From an uncultured SAR86 cluster bacterium (lineage in GTDB: Bacteria > Pseudomonadota > Gammaproteobacteria > Magnimaribacterales > D2472), in the NCBI GenBank assembly GCA_902612915.1, contig CACMFH010000006.1, forward strand, positions 19,047 to 83,046: a DNA stretch of 64,000 nucleotides. The letters are read 5' to 3'. Positions 46,485-56,542 of this stretch are shown here, piece by piece. Within the stretch, counting starts at the first letter, position 1. Every line of letters begins with the position of its first letter. The translations under genes were made by a program, and so were the position numbers. The notes under the pieces were generated by a model. The model was not told the origin of the DNA and made no database searches. It was given only the letters and a program-made list of their open reading frames with translations.

Positions 46485-47849
46485 ATGACTAGTAACATTG
46501 TAGTGCAGAATGATGAAATTATCTCAGTAGGCGAACTAAATAAATCTGCAAAATATTTATTAGAAAATAACTTCAACAATGTATCTGTTGTTGGTGAAAT
46601 ATCAAACTTTTCAAGACCTAGTTCAGGTCATATCTACTTCACATTAAAGGATGAAGAAGGAGCAATAAGATGTGCAATGTTCAAAAATCAAAACATGAAA
46701 TTAAATTTTTCACCTGAAAATGGAGATCAGTGTGTGCTCAAGGGCCAAGTAAGTATTTATGCTCCAAGAGGTGATTATCAGTTAATAGTAAAAACTATTG
46801 AGCCTGCAGGTGCAGGAAATCTAATGCAACAATTTGAAAAGCTAAAGAATAAATTAGAAAAAGAGGGATTATTTAGTTTGAATAATAAAGTAGATATACC
46901 TCAATCACCTAATCATATTGGGATTGTAACCTCATCGTCGACTGCTGCATTTCAAGATATTATTTCAACTGTTAAAAGAAGAGCACCAAACTCTAAAATT
47001 TCATTAAGTGATGCCGTTGTTCAGGGCGACAATGCCCACGTCAGTATCATCAATGCACTTAATAGAATAATTTTGCACAATGAGAAAAATCCTAATAGCA
47101 AAATTGATGTTGTCATTCTTGCTAGAGGCGGAGGTTCAATAGAAGATCTTTGGTGCTTTAATAATGAAGATTTAGCTAGAGAAATTTTTTCATATCCAAT
47201 TCCAACCATATCTGGAGTAGGTCATGAAATTGATTTTACTATTTGTGACTTTGTTTGCGATATACGAGTACCTACTCCCACAGCATCAGCAGAGCTTGTA
47301 ACTGAATTTAATTTTAAACTTCTCGATAAGTTAGACGAATTTAAATCAAAAATAAATAAAAATATAAGAACTTTTATTGAAGACTTAAAACGAAATCTAG
47401 ATTTTAATCGATCAAGGTTAAAAGATCCTTTGTCGCTATTAAGAGAGAAAAATCAATATTTAGACAATCTAGATCTGAGAATACAAAAACAACAAAAATC
47501 AATCATCAATGATAAAAAGAATCAAATTGAAAAAATTAATTCTCAGATTAGTTTTAACAATCCAATCAGAAAATTAGATCTTGTTAAAAACAAATTAATT
47601 CAAGTTAACGAAAGACTTCATAGAAATATCAATGAAAAGATAATGCTAAATAAAAATTTAGTTGATAAATTGCTTAAAAATATAGCAATACTAAGCCCAC
47701 TATCAATATTAGATAGAGGATATGCGATCGTTACTAATAAGAAAGGTGAGGCAATAAAGTCTTTTTCAGAAGTTAGCAAAGGAGAGATTTTGAAAACAAG
47801 ATTAAACAAAGGCTCACTTGATGTTGAAGTAATAAAAAATGAGAAATAA
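46485..47849 (+). CDS. xseA: Exodeoxyribonuclease VII large subunit
   Basis: A 454-residue subunit that degrades single-stranded DNA with XseB. The N-terminal OB fold has SVGELNKSAKYLLENNFNNVSVVGEISNF and SGHIYFTLKD; the catalytic domain has GIVTSSSTAAFQDI, VVILARGGGSIEDLW and ISGVGHEIDFTI; a long coiled-coil region (about 270-400) and the C-terminal DRGYAIV segment follow. The small subunit gene is not adjacent. It overlaps the next gene by 11 bases. Confidence 0.96.
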   Translation: MTSNIVVQNDEIISVGELNKSAKYLLENNFNNVSVVGEISNFSRPSSGHIYFTLKDEEGAIRCAMFKNQNMKLNFSPENGDQCVLKGQVSIYAPRGDYQLIVKTIEPAGAGNLMQQFEKLKNKLEKEGLFSLNNKVDIPQSPNHIGIVTSSSTAAFQDIISTVKRRAPNSKISLSDAVVQGDNAHVSIINALNRIILHNEKNPNSKIDVVILARGGGSIEDLWCFNNEDLAREIFSYPIPTISGVGHEIDFTICDFVCDIRVPTPTASAELVTEFNFKLLDKLDEFKSKINKNIRTFIEDLKRNLDFNRSRLKDPLSLLREKNQYLDNLDLRIQKQQKSIINDKKNQIEKINSQISFNNPIRKLDLVKNKLIQVNERLHRNINEKIMLNKNLVDKLLKNIAILSPLSILDRGYAIVTNKKGEAIKSFSEVSKGEILKTRLNKGSLDVEVIKNEK

Positions 47850-48624
47850 GCTTAAAAATTCATCTCTTTGTTCTATGTGTTTAATTTCTCTTTTCATTAA
47901 TGCGGAGAAATTTGGTGATCCTGGCGAAATAATTGCTATAAAAGCTTCAAGTAATGATCTTGATAAATACTTAACAGTCGAAATTGGAGAATCTCTCTAT
48001 AAATTGATACCACTGCCATTTGAAAAACAAAATGATTCAATAAATGTAGATGGTGAAAAAATAAATATTAATCAAAAAGATTTTGGTGAATCTAGAATTA
48101 CTATTGAAAACATTTCTATGGTGAATCTAAGTAAAGAAGATTCTGATAGGGCTTTAAAAGAATCTAAAATTATACAAAAAGCACTCAATAACTATTCAAA
48201 ATTTTTAGTGCCTGATTTAAATTTTATTAATCCTGTTGAGGGTATTATCTCAAGCAGATATGGTAAAAAGAGATACATCAATGATCAACCTAGATCTCCT
48301 CATCTGTCTTTGGATATTGCTGCTGCTGAGGGAACAAGCATTGTATCTCCTTCAAAAGGTAAAGTAATTTTAGTTGGTGATTTCTTTTATGCAGGAAATT
48401 ACATAATAATAGACCATGGATTTGGTCTAATAAGTTCATACAGTCATTTATCATCAGTCCTTGTTGATGAAAATGAATTAATTGAAAAGGGGCAAAAAAT
48501 TGGAGAAGTTGGATCAACTGGAAGAGTTACAGGACCCCATTTACATTGGACAGTGTATTTAAATAAAGTAAGGATCAATCCAGAATCAATTATTCAAGAA
48601 AACTTTTTAGAAAGCCTGCTTTAA
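47839..48624 (+). CDS. M23 (LytM) family metallopeptidase, exported
   Basis: A 261-residue protein with a short, weak N-terminal signal (about 1-22). The C-terminal LytM domain (about 140-250) has the zinc ligands: His and Asp in PHLSLDIAA and HLH in GPHLHWTVYL, with SSRYGKKRYIN ahead. Both metal-binding parts are intact, so it is probably an active peptidoglycan endopeptidase. It is coupled to xseA and its end overlaps the convergent TlpA-like gene by 18 bases. Confidence 0.9.
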   Translation: MRNKLKNSSLCSMCLISLFINAEKFGDPGEIIAIKASSNDLDKYLTVEIGESLYKLIPLPFEKQNDSINVDGEKININQKDFGESRITIENISMVNLSKEDSDRALKESKIIQKALNNYSKFLVPDLNFINPVEGIISSRYGKKRYINDQPRSPHLSLDIAAAEGTSIVSPSKGKVILVGDFFYAGNYIIIDHGFGLISSYSHLSSVLVDENELIEKGQKIGEVGSTGRVTGPHLHWTVYLNKVRINPESIIQENFLESLL

Positions 48625-49059
48625 ATCCAATAAGATATCGTTGAGCGCATCTTTTGTTTGAGGTCTAAATAATGAGAGTGATAATTCGCCATTAGGATTT
48701 ATGAAAAAAGTAGCTGGAACTGCTGGAGGTGTTTGAATACCCCAAATATCTCGAGGATGAGTCACCAACGAAGGAACTTCTATATTAAATTTTTTTGCGA
48801 TTGGTGCTAAATCTTCTTGATCAAGTTGATCAAAGTTAAAAGTGAATACAAATATATCTTTATTTTCATGCGCAAACTCATTAAGTTCTGGAATTTCTTT
48901 TATGCAAGGCGCACACCAGTCAGCCCAATAATTAATAACAACCCAGCTACCTTCAAGCTTGGTAAGATTAGTATTTGATCCATTAAATACTTCAATATCA
49001 TTTTTTTGACATGCAAAGAGAAGCAACAAACAGAAAAGTTGTATAATTTTAGACTTCAT
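48607..49059 (-). CDS. TlpA-like thioredoxin lipoprotein
   Basis: A protein of about 150 residues. Start taken at the ATG at 49059; one three codons upstream is possible. The signal ends in LLLFAC, a lipobox, so it is a lipoprotein of the periplasmic side. The thioredoxin fold has the active-site CAPC in WADWCAPCIKE and the cis-Pro in PPAVPATFFINPNGE. TlpA/ResA proteins reduce disulfides in the periplasm, for example in cytochrome c maturation. It may receive electrons from the DsbD-like protein at 61298. Confidence 0.92.
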   Translation of the reverse strand: MKSKIIQLFCLLLLFACQKNDIEVFNGSNTNLTKLEGSWVVINYWADWCAPCIKEIPELNEFAHENKDIFVFTFNFDQLDQEDLAPIAKKFNIEVPSLVTHPRDIWGIQTPPAVPATFFINPNGELSLSLFRPQTKDALNDILLDLKQAF

Positions 49060-49095
49060 CGCGTACATAATATAATTAAAACTTTAAATGTAAAC

Positions 49096-49692
49096 ATGGA
49101 AAATAATTTTTTATTAGTATTATTTTATTCTGCATCTGGATCAGTTAAAAATTTAGCACATGCTATTGCGGATGGTATTGAGGATGTTGGTTTAGATGTT
49201 CGCCTGAGAACAGTTCCAAAAATATCATCAAACGTTGAACAAATTGAAGACCATATTCCAGAATCAGGCGAAATCTACTGTACCAAGGATGACTTAATTA
49301 ATTGTAGTGGTCTTGCTTTGGGTTCTCCAACTAGGTTTGGTTCAATTTCATCTCCATTAAAGTATTTTTTGGACTCTACAGGTGATTTGTGGGCAACAAA
49401 TGCATTGGAGAATAAACCTGGAATAGCATTTACATCTACAAGCTCTATGCACGGTGGTCAAGAAACAACTCTTTTTAGTTTAATTACTTTCATGTTACAT
49501 CATGGAATGGTTGTAGCTGGAACACCCTATTCTATTGATGAACTGAATAAAACAAAGTCAGGTGGAACACCTTACGGTCCCTCTCATGTTGAAAATTTTA
49601 ATTCCTCAAATGAATTAACAAAAGACGAATATGATATTGCGAAAAAAACTGGATCAAGGCTTGGCAAATTAGTAATGAAAATTAATGATTAG
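49096..49692 (+). CDS. wrbA: NAD(P)H:quinone oxidoreductase WrbA
   Basis: A flavodoxin-fold enzyme of 198 residues. The frame opens upstream at 49006, but that part overlaps the divergent TlpA-like gene; the ATG at 49096 gives the family start with LFYSASGSVKNLAHAIADGI (FMN phosphate loop). GSPTRFGSISSPLKYFLDSTGDLW, FTSTSSMHGGQETT and GTPYGPSH are WrbA signatures. It reduces quinones by two electrons. It overlaps the DUF2069 gene by 8 bases, the arrangement seen in other gammaproteobacteria. Confidence 0.94.
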   Translation: MENNFLLVLFYSASGSVKNLAHAIADGIEDVGLDVRLRTVPKISSNVEQIEDHIPESGEIYCTKDDLINCSGLALGSPTRFGSISSPLKYFLDSTGDLWATNALENKPGIAFTSTSSMHGGQETTLFSLITFMLHHGMVVAGTPYSIDELNKTKSGGTPYGPSHVENFNSSNELTKDEYDIAKKTGSRLGKLVMKIND

Positions 49693-50017
49693 TATTAATA
49701 ATTACAAACTACTTTTAAATTTAACATTTATATGTTTGTTTATTTCAAAATTTATCAATGTTATTCAACAAAGAATAGATATATTTATGTACATCTTTTG
49801 GGCACTACCAATATTAATTTTTTACATCTTTATAAACAAATTGGTAATTAAAGCCTATCAATGGTTTTGTTTTTTGTTGATCATATACTTTCTGTCCTGC
49901 TCATTGAGAGTTTTTGGAACAACCCCATTCTGGTTAGATATTCTAGAATTATTTCTAATATCCTCTCTGTTTATTAGCGCCATGTATGGACCAAGAATTA
50001 TAAATAATATGAACTAA
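49685..50017 (+). CDS. DUF2069 membrane protein
   Basis: A 110-residue protein with three to four hydrophobic helices. FWALPILIFYIF, LRVFGT-type loop and the closing SAMYGPRII agree with the DUF2069 family, which commonly follows wrbA. Function is unknown. Confidence 0.8.
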   Translation: MISINNYKLLLNLTFICLFISKFINVIQQRIDIFMYIFWALPILIFYIFINKLVIKAYQWFCFLLIIYFLSCSLRVFGTTPFWLDILELFLISSLFISAMYGPRIINNMN

Positions 50018-50079
50018 AATGCGTTTACTTAGAACTATATATGACATATCATCATAGTCTTTTTTTGGAGTAATTATTA

Positions 50080-51918
50080 ATGAGCAAAGTTCAATCAGTA
50101 TGGTCAAAAGCAGATAAATTTTTAACATTATCAAGAAAAATTATTATTAACTTATTTACCGTTGTTGTCCTTATAGTGATTACGTTTTCACTGGTAGGTG
50201 GAATCGGTTCATTTTTTTCTGAAGAAGATAGCATTTCAACAAAAGATAAAGTTTTATGGTTTAAACCAGTTGGAGTAGTAGTAGATAGTTCTTCAAGCTC
50301 GTCGACATCTCTTGATGCTCTTATTCTTGGTTCAACTGATATACAACAACATGAATTAGAAGATCTAATCAAGGTTTTAGAAAGTGCAGCTGATGACAAA
50401 AACCTTGCTGCAATTTATATAAACGTATCTGAACTTGGAATGTATTACGCTTCAGCATTTGAAATTGCCAATGCAGTTAAAAATATTAAAGACAAAGGCA
50501 AAAGAGTAATAGCTTATGGTCAAAATTTTGGAAACAATGCTTTCTTAATAAGTTCACAAGCAAATGAAATTATATTGAATAAATATGGTCAAGTATCTTC
50601 CTTTGGTTTTTCAAGAAAAAGAGAGTACGTAAAAGATCTTTATGAAAATATTAAACTAAACCAGCATGTATTTATCGCTGGAGAATGGAAAACTGGTCCA
50701 GAAAATTTCACTAGAAACACCATGTCTGAAGAGGATAAGACCCAATGGAACGAGTTTGCTAGCCCTCTTTGGAAAAAAATGACAGATTTAATGGAAAGTG
50801 GAAGAAATCTTGATAGTGGAACAATTCAAAATTATGGTGACTCTTTTTGGGAATTGGCACTAGAAGAGCCAGAAGTTTCCCAAATTGCTCTTAATCAAGG
50901 ATTAGTGGATATGGTTTTCACAGTTGAGGAATTAAGACATTGGTTCTTTGATGAATATCCAAATAAAGATAATGACGTAAATAAATTGCCTGACTCAGTA
51001 TCAATATATGACTATTTATCTACTATTGAATCTGAAGAAAATGATTCCAAGAATAAAATTGCAGTTATTAACATTGAAGGTGCTATTTCTACTGGTGAAT
51101 CTATGTACGGTATTGCGGGCTCAGATACAATTGTTAAAAATATCAGAAAAGCAATAAAGGATGATGATGTTAAAGCTCTTGTTCTTCAAGTAAATAGTCC
51201 TGGTGGCGGAGTTTATCCAAGCGAATTAATTACAAATGCACTAAATGAATTTAAAGATACTAACAGACCAATAGTAAGCTCAATGGGAGATATTGCTGCA
51301 TCAGGCGGAGTATGGGTAACAACATTATCTGATGAAATATGGGCCAAAGAGGAAACTTTGACTGGTTCAATTGGAGTTTATGGTGTCCTTACAACTATTG
51401 AAAACTTATATGACTGGGCAGGAATTCAAGTTGATGGAGTTAGTTCAACAGATGCAGCAAATTGGGATCCAAGATTTGAAATGCCTGAAAACGTTACAAG
51501 TGCAATACAAGCTTCGGTTGATGATACATACGATAAATTTGTAAATAAAGTCTCTGCTAATAGAAATATGCCCTATGAAGAGGTTCATGCTATTGCTAAG
51601 GGTAGAATATGGTCTGGAAAAAAAGCCTTACAATTAGGCTTGATTGATAAAATTGGAGAGCTAGATGATGCGATAGAATCTGCATCAGCAATGGCCGAAA
51701 TTGATAACTACAAAGTAGTAAGATATTTCAAAGAATTAGATTCATTTGAAATTTTTATAAGTGAACTTCTTGATAACCTTGATATTCAATTCAACTTTGG
51801 CACTAAGTCAAAAAAAATATTAAATTTAATGAATAACCAATATAGATTTATAAACGAAGAGAAAGATGTTGATATGGTATCTTTTTGCTTTGAGTGTGAA
51901 TATTTCGATACTAAATAA
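50080..51918 (+). CDS. sppA: Signal peptide peptidase SppA, 67-kDa type
   Basis: A 612-residue membrane-anchored Ser-Lys protease with a single transmembrane helix (about 22-45). It has the duplicated ClpP-like fold: the N-terminal half supplies the Lys near WKTGPENFTRNTM, the C-terminal half the Ser in SMGDIAASGGVWV, after VNSPGGGVYPSEL. It degrades remnant signal peptides in the membrane. A GGAG-type ribosome site precedes the ATG. The 3' end overlaps the convergent hda gene by 8 bases. Confidence 0.95.
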   Translation: MSKVQSVWSKADKFLTLSRKIIINLFTVVVLIVITFSLVGGIGSFFSEEDSISTKDKVLWFKPVGVVVDSSSSSSTSLDALILGSTDIQQHELEDLIKVLESAADDKNLAAIYINVSELGMYYASAFEIANAVKNIKDKGKRVIAYGQNFGNNAFLISSQANEIILNKYGQVSSFGFSRKREYVKDLYENIKLNQHVFIAGEWKTGPENFTRNTMSEEDKTQWNEFASPLWKKMTDLMESGRNLDSGTIQNYGDSFWELALEEPEVSQIALNQGLVDMVFTVEELRHWFFDEYPNKDNDVNKLPDSVSIYDYLSTIESEENDSKNKIAVINIEGAISTGESMYGIAGSDTIVKNIRKAIKDDDVKALVLQVNSPGGGVYPSELITNALNEFKDTNRPIVSSMGDIAASGGVWVTTLSDEIWAKEETLTGSIGVYGVLTTIENLYDWAGIQVDGVSSTDAANWDPRFEMPENVTSAIQASVDDTYDKFVNKVSANRNMPYEEVHAIAKGRIWSGKKALQLGLIDKIGELDDAIESASAMAEIDNYKVVRYFKELDSFEIFISELLDNLDIQFNFGTKSKKILNLMNNQYRFINEEKDVDMVSFCFECEYFDTK

Positions 51919-52588
51919 TTTCTTTTATTAGCGGTACTGTTATTTTTCTTTTTAGCTCCATCGACAGCTGATCTAGTTTACCGATAATCTCAATGAGATC
52001 TGACATATTTCTTTTTGTATATGTAACAAGATAATTAATTTCTCTATCTCCCAAATTAATTGATCTTAGTTGAGAAACAAATTTTATTGCTTCTGGTAAG
52101 TTTGCATCACTAATAGGATAAAGTTCAATATGGTCAATTCTTTTTATTCGTGATCTTAAGTCATCTAACTCAAAATTTATTGATGATGGATTTTCACTTG
52201 AAGAAAAAATTATTCGACAATTTGATGAAAGACAATCATTTATGAGATTAAAAATTCCAACTTCCCAATCTTTATTTGATGCAATTAAATCGATATCATC
52301 CAGGCATATAAGATCTAAACCCTCTAATGAATCTATAAAACTAGTTTCATGCTTAATTGCTTCAGAAATTGGTATGTAAACTGAAGATTTATAATCAGAT
52401 GCATAATAATTACATGTAGATTGAAGTAAGAATGACTTTCCAGAGTCTTTAGCTCCATACAAAAAAATGTCATCATTATTTTTCAAAGCTAATTTAACTT
52501 CTTCATTGGGTAAATCAAAGAAAAAGTCATCAAATGTGAATTTATTCTGTTTGCTCCATGGAAATGTTAATTGTTGCGGCTTATTCAT
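51911..52588 (-). CDS. hda: DnaA-related regulatory inactivator Hda
   Basis: The open frame goes to 52633, but the ATG at 52588 gives the conserved start MNKPQQLTFPW with the clamp-binding motif QLTFPW. The 225-residue AAA+ protein has a P-loop in FLYGAKDSGKSFLLQ, Walker B LICLDDIDLI and sensor-type segments further on. In E. coli Hda with the loaded sliding clamp stimulates ATP hydrolysis by DnaA after initiation. It overlaps the PgsA-like gene by 8 bases. Confidence 0.93.
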   Translation of the reverse strand: MNKPQQLTFPWSKQNKFTFDDFFFDLPNEEVKLALKNNDDIFLYGAKDSGKSFLLQSTCNYYASDYKSSVYIPISEAIKHETSFIDSLEGLDLICLDDIDLIASNKDWEVGIFNLINDCLSSNCRIIFSSSENPSSINFELDDLRSRIKRIDHIELYPISDANLPEAIKFVSQLRSINLGDREINYLVTYTKRNMSDLIEIIGKLDQLSMELKRKITVPLIKEII

Positions 52589-53132
52589 TGTGATAAGTCC
52601 TAAGATCTTTAACCCAATTATATGTATACACAACTAAACTAAGTACAGTTACAAAAATTATAAATAAATCTAGAGCAAATAATGCAAAATCTATATCAAG
52701 AATTTCTTTAAGGAAAATAATTGCGATATAGATTATCTGTAAAGTAGTTGTTAACTTACCAAGAAGGTTTGGAGTCGGTGTATCAGATTCAATAATTGTC
52801 ATTCGAATCGCTGCACCTAAAAGGATAGCAACATCTCTGCTAAAAAAAATAACAAAAATATAAAATGGAATAAATTGATTAAGCCATAATATAAAGATAG
52901 ATCCTGACAAAAGAATTTTATCTGCAACTGGATCTAAAAGAGTTCCAAGCTCAGTTTGCCAATTCATTTTTCTAGCAATAAAGCCATCCAATCCATCAGT
53001 TATTGAAGCAACAATAAAGTAAATAATGCTTATTTCAAAATTTCCTAAATAAATATTATTTAATATTGGATAGACTAGAGCTATTCTTATAATGGTCAGT
53101 AAGTTAGGAATAAATATAAAATACTTTTTCAT
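52581..53132 (-). CDS. CDP-alcohol phosphatidyltransferase (PgsA-like)
   Basis: A 183-residue inner-membrane protein with five to six helices. The family motif D-x2-DG-x2-AR-x8-G-x3-D-x3-D is complete: DGLDGFIARKMNWQTELGTLLDPVADK. NLLTIIRIALVYPI near the N-terminus is typical of phosphatidylglycerophosphate synthase, so that reaction or a close relative is likely. It lies between DUF2066 and hda in a continuous minus-strand operon, with 4 and 8 base overlaps. Confidence 0.92.
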   Translation of the reverse strand: MKKYFIFIPNLLTIIRIALVYPILNNIYLGNFEISIIYFIVASITDGLDGFIARKMNWQTELGTLLDPVADKILLSGSIFILWLNQFIPFYIFVIFFSRDVAILLGAAIRMTIIESDTPTPNLLGKLTTTLQIIYIAIIFLKEILDIDFALFALDLFIIFVTVLSLVVYTYNWVKDLRTYHNE

Positions 53133-54148
53133 CTAACAAAGTTAATATTTATCTCAGAATTGTCTTTATATTGACTGACAATCTCAAAAAAATTACTTTC
53201 AGATATTTCTTTGGCAATTGAATCAAAGTCACCATAAATGCCTAGTTTGTAAAAAACAGTATCTATATCAAATCTACTTATGTCTATGTCTCTTAATCCC
53301 ACAAGATTCTCAATGACCTTGCGTGATCTTTCATAATCTTGATAAGAATTTATATTTGATACTGATATGTTAATTACTCCTTTTATTGATGTATTAATTA
53401 CGTTTTCTCTAAGCATCTTGTTTATTCTGGTTTTAGTATGATTTTTAAATTGCTCAATAAAAGGATCGATAAAATCTCTTTCATTTAGTGTCATTTTTAT
53501 ATCACCACCAATCGACCACTGGTCAATGCCTGTTTTTGATATCTTAACTTTTATTAATTCATCAAAAATATATTTTTCCTTAATAATATCTTCGATATCT
53601 ATAAGTTTCTGAAAATTAATTAGTTGATTGACATCGATCAGATCAAGCTCTGGGATTTCAAGAAAAATTCCTCTTAAAGTTGATTCATTTTTTAAATAGT
53701 TTTTTAACAAAACATCTAATTCAGAGTTGTTTTGTGAGTTTGTTAAATAATATGGCTCATCATTACCTGAATCAATTTCAATTAAAAATAATATAACAGG
53801 TCGAGAACTGCTTAAAACTGGAATAGAAAGCTCTTTAAACACTTCAATAAATAAATTTTTGTCAAAATCAACTTCTAAAAAACTCTTATTATCTATATTT
53901 TTAACTGAGTAACTTTTGATAAAATTTTTACGTGAATTACCAGCATTGATAATTTTCCATATATTTGATGGAGAATCACTGCCGCTTAACCTATAAACCA
54001 TGGTATTAAATGAATTATTTAGTGATTTTTCTATTTGAGACACACTTTCGATTGGTTCTAAAACTACAAAAAGTTTATCAAACTCCTTTCCAAAGCAAGT
54101 ATTAGAAAAGATAATAAGGCTAAATAAAGTGTTTTTTAAAAATCTCAT
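53129..54148 (-). CDS. DUF2066 exported protein
   Basis: The frame opens with TTG near 54181 and would overlap purM; the ATG at 54148 is preferred and gives a signal peptide (MRFLKNTLFSLIIFSNTCFG). The 339-residue protein has the DUF2066 features: FVVLEPIESVSQIEKSLNNSF and YRLSG near the N-terminus, VLFLIEIDSG, and a long weakly conserved remainder. It is periplasmic or outer-membrane associated with unknown function. Position between purM and hda is conserved in Pseudomonas and others. Confidence 0.85.
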   Translation of the reverse strand: MRFLKNTLFSLIIFSNTCFGKEFDKLFVVLEPIESVSQIEKSLNNSFNTMVYRLSGSDSPSNIWKIINAGNSRKNFIKSYSVKNIDNKSFLEVDFDKNLFIEVFKELSIPVLSSSRPVILFLIEIDSGNDEPYYLTNSQNNSELDVLLKNYLKNESTLRGIFLEIPELDLIDVNQLINFQKLIDIEDIIKEKYIFDELIKVKISKTGIDQWSIGGDIKMTLNERDFIDPFIEQFKNHTKTRINKMLRENVINTSIKGVINISVSNINSYQDYERSRKVIENLVGLRDIDISRFDIDTVFYKLGIYGDFDSIAKEISESNFFEIVSQYKDNSEININFVR

Positions 54149-54174
54149 ATTTTTAGTATATGAAGGTATTCTAA

Positions 54175-55206
54175 ATGACAAAAGAAATTATAGAAAATGA
54201 TCCATACAAATCAGCAGGAGTTGATATCGACGCCGGTAATACCCTAGTAGATAAAATTAAAAAAAGTGTTGCTGTATCTCACAATGAAAATGTCTTAGAT
54301 AATATTGGAGGCTTTGCAGGCATGTATGAGCTTGATAAAGATATTGCGAATCCAGTTTTGGTTGCGTGTACTGATGGGGTTGGAACAAAGGTTTCGCTAG
54401 CTCAGCAATACAATGACCTATCAGGTATTGGTCAAGATCTTGTAGCTATGTGTGTGAATGATTTGATTGTATGCGGAGCAAAGCCTCTTTTTTTTCTAGA
54501 TTATTATGCATCATCTAAGCTCAATGTTAATGAGGCAGCTACTGTTGTAAAAAGCATTTCAGATGCATGTATCGAGTCTGATTGTGCGCTTTTAGGCGGT
54601 GAAACTGCAGAAATGCCTGGTCATTATATTGATGATAATTTTGATCTTGCAGGATTTTCAGTTGGATGTGTTAGCAAGGATAAAATAATTAAAAATGATA
54701 ATGTCATGTGTGGCAATATATTGATAGGAATTGAATCAAGCGGTCCGCATTCAAATGGATTCTCTTTAATAAGAAAAATCATTAAAGAATCTAAATTAAC
54801 TGAAGAAGAAAAAACTAAAATAGCTAAAAAATGTCTTAAGCCAACTTTACTTTATCCCAGATTGATTATGGAATTAATTTTAAATTATAAGATTAATTCC
54901 CTCTCTCATATTACTGGAGGTGGTCTTACAGAAAACCTACCAAGATCTATAACTAATGACCTCTGTGTAGAAATAGATACTAGCTCGTGGGAAATGCCAG
55001 ATATTTTTAAATGGTTAAAAGAAAACGGAAAAATATCTGACAATGATATGTATAGAATATTCAATTGTGGAATAGGAATGGTGCTTTTTGTTAATGAAGA
55101 CGAAGTATTAAATATTTCTTCAAGAATAAAAGAATTAGGAATGAATAGTTTCGTGATAGGAACCGTCAAAAATAAAAAGGAAGAATCTTCTGTAATATTT
55201 GTCTAA
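54175..55206 (+). CDS. purM: Phosphoribosylformylglycinamidine cyclo-ligase (AIR synthase)
   Basis: Fifth step of purine synthesis. In 343 residues it has YKSAGVDIDAGNTLVDKIK, GGFAGMYELD, ACTDGVGTKVSLAQ, GQDLVAMCVNDLIVCGAKPLFFLDYYA, GGETAEMPGHY and SHITGGGLTENLPR in the family order. It is divergent from DUF2066 with about 26 bases between the starts, and purN begins 9 bases after its stop. Confidence 0.98.
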   Translation: MTKEIIENDPYKSAGVDIDAGNTLVDKIKKSVAVSHNENVLDNIGGFAGMYELDKDIANPVLVACTDGVGTKVSLAQQYNDLSGIGQDLVAMCVNDLIVCGAKPLFFLDYYASSKLNVNEAATVVKSISDACIESDCALLGGETAEMPGHYIDDNFDLAGFSVGCVSKDKIIKNDNVMCGNILIGIESSGPHSNGFSLIRKIIKESKLTEEEKTKIAKKCLKPTLLYPRLIMELILNYKINSLSHITGGGLTENLPRSITNDLCVEIDTSSWEMPDIFKWLKENGKISDNDMYRIFNCGIGMVLFVNEDEVLNISSRIKELGMNSFVIGTVKNKKEESSVIFV

Positions 55207-55215
55207 ATATTTAAA

Positions 55216-55866
55216 ATGAAAAAAATAGTAGTCTTGATATCAGGCAGTGGCTCTAATTTGGAAGCAATTATAGAATCATGTACTGCAAAAAAGATAAACG
55301 GAAAGGTTATTCATGTAATATCTAACAATCCAGATGCTTTCGGACTTTCAAGGGCATCAAAGTCTAATATTGCATCAAAAGTTATTGATCACAAAAAGTT
55401 TTCATCAAGAATTGATTTTGAAAACGCGTTAGAGGAGTTCTTAGATACACTCAGTCCAGATTTAATCGTTTTAGCAGGTTTCATGAGAATACTTGGAACT
55501 AAAATTACATCTAAATTTTCTAATAAAATGATCAATCTTCACCCTTCACTTCTTCCTGTGTATCCAGGATTACATACTCATGAAAAAGTTCTTGAAAATA
55601 AAGATACTCGTCATGGAATTTCAATACATTATGTTTCATCTGAATTAGATGCTGGCCCATTAATTGCTCAAGGATTTATTGATATAAGTAAAGATGAGAC
55701 TTTGAAAAATATTATTAAACGTATTCATAAGATTGAACACTTGTTACTACCAGAAATTATAAATGAGATTTGCAATGAAAATATTTATCTAGATAATAAT
55801 GTAGTTAAATATCGAAATATTAATTTACACAATCACAAAATTATTAAAAGAAGTTATGAAATCTAA
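55216..55866 (+). CDS. purN: Phosphoribosylglycinamide formyltransferase
   Basis: Transfers the formyl group from 10-formyltetrahydrofolate to GAR. The 216-residue protein has VLISGSGSNLEAII for the phosphate loop, LAGFMRIL, and the catalytic NLHPSLLPVYPGLHTHEKVL with Asn and His, then GISIHYVSSELDAGPLIAQ with the catalytic Asp. It overlaps the DUF3108 gene by 11 bases. FolD in this window supplies its cofactor path. Confidence 0.97.
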   Translation: MKKIVVLISGSGSNLEAIIESCTAKKINGKVIHVISNNPDAFGLSRASKSNIASKVIDHKKFSSRIDFENALEEFLDTLSPDLIVLAGFMRILGTKITSKFSNKMINLHPSLLPVYPGLHTHEKVLENKDTRHGISIHYVSSELDAGPLIAQGFIDISKDETLKNIIKRIHKIEHLLLPEIINEICNENIYLDNNVVKYRNINLHNHKIIKRSYEI

Positions 55867-56542
55867 TGTAATTCGTTTTCTTTCGGTGATTTTTATATCA
55901 ATCAATGCGGTTTCGTCTGAAATACCTCCCTATTCAGCAAAATATAATTTTGAATCAGAAGAAATATCAATTTCTGGAGTAAGAGAATTTTATAAAACTG
56001 AAAATGGTCACGAAATGAGATTCAAGGCGTCAAATCTATTTGCAAGTTTATTTTTTTTATCCAAGTTTGAAATTGAAAATGGGAAAGTTATTTCAGATTC
56101 GTATGAAATTAAAATCAGACCAAAATTTCTAGATAGAGATCAATACTTAAATTTTGATTATGAGACTATGGTTGTTCGCTCTGAAGGGATTAACAATTGG
56201 GTTGCATCTTTGAAAGATAATTTAGTATATGATCCTTTAAATGTTCAAATTATGATAAGAGCAAACGTAAAACATGGTCTAAAAAATTTCAAAATTAATA
56301 TTGTGGATATGGAGGAAGGAGAATCGAAATTATACGAATTTAATGTAGTTGGACTTGAGGAATGTATTTTCAATAGAGAATCATTACAATGCGTAGTACT
56401 TGAAAGATCAAGATTAAATAGCGATAGAAAGGTAACTTATTTTCTTGCTGAAGAGCTTGAACACATGTTCATTAAAATAATTGATGCAAGTCCTGAAAGG
56501 ACAAATACATTAACTCTTTTAGAGGTTTTAAGTCTTGGGTAA
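55856..56542 (+). CDS. DUF3108 exported protein
   Basis: A 228-residue protein with a signal peptide (about 1-21). [10 protein letters not shown] opens the mature part; a beta-rich DUF3108 domain follows, with RDQYLNFDY and [15 protein letters not shown]. Function is unknown; members follow purN in many gammaproteobacteria. Its end overlaps convergent dcd by 15 bases. Confidence 0.85.
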   Translation: MKSNVIRFLSVIFISINAVSSEIPPYSAKYNFESEEISISGVREFYKTENGHEMRFKASNLFASLFFLSKFEIENGKVISDSYEIKIRPKFLDRDQYLNFDYETMVVRSEGINNWVASLKDNLVYDPLNVQIMIRANVKHGLKNFKINIVDMEEGESKLYEFNVVGLEECIFNRESLQCVVLERSRLNSDRKVTYFLAEELEHMFIKIIDASPERTNTLTLLEVLSLG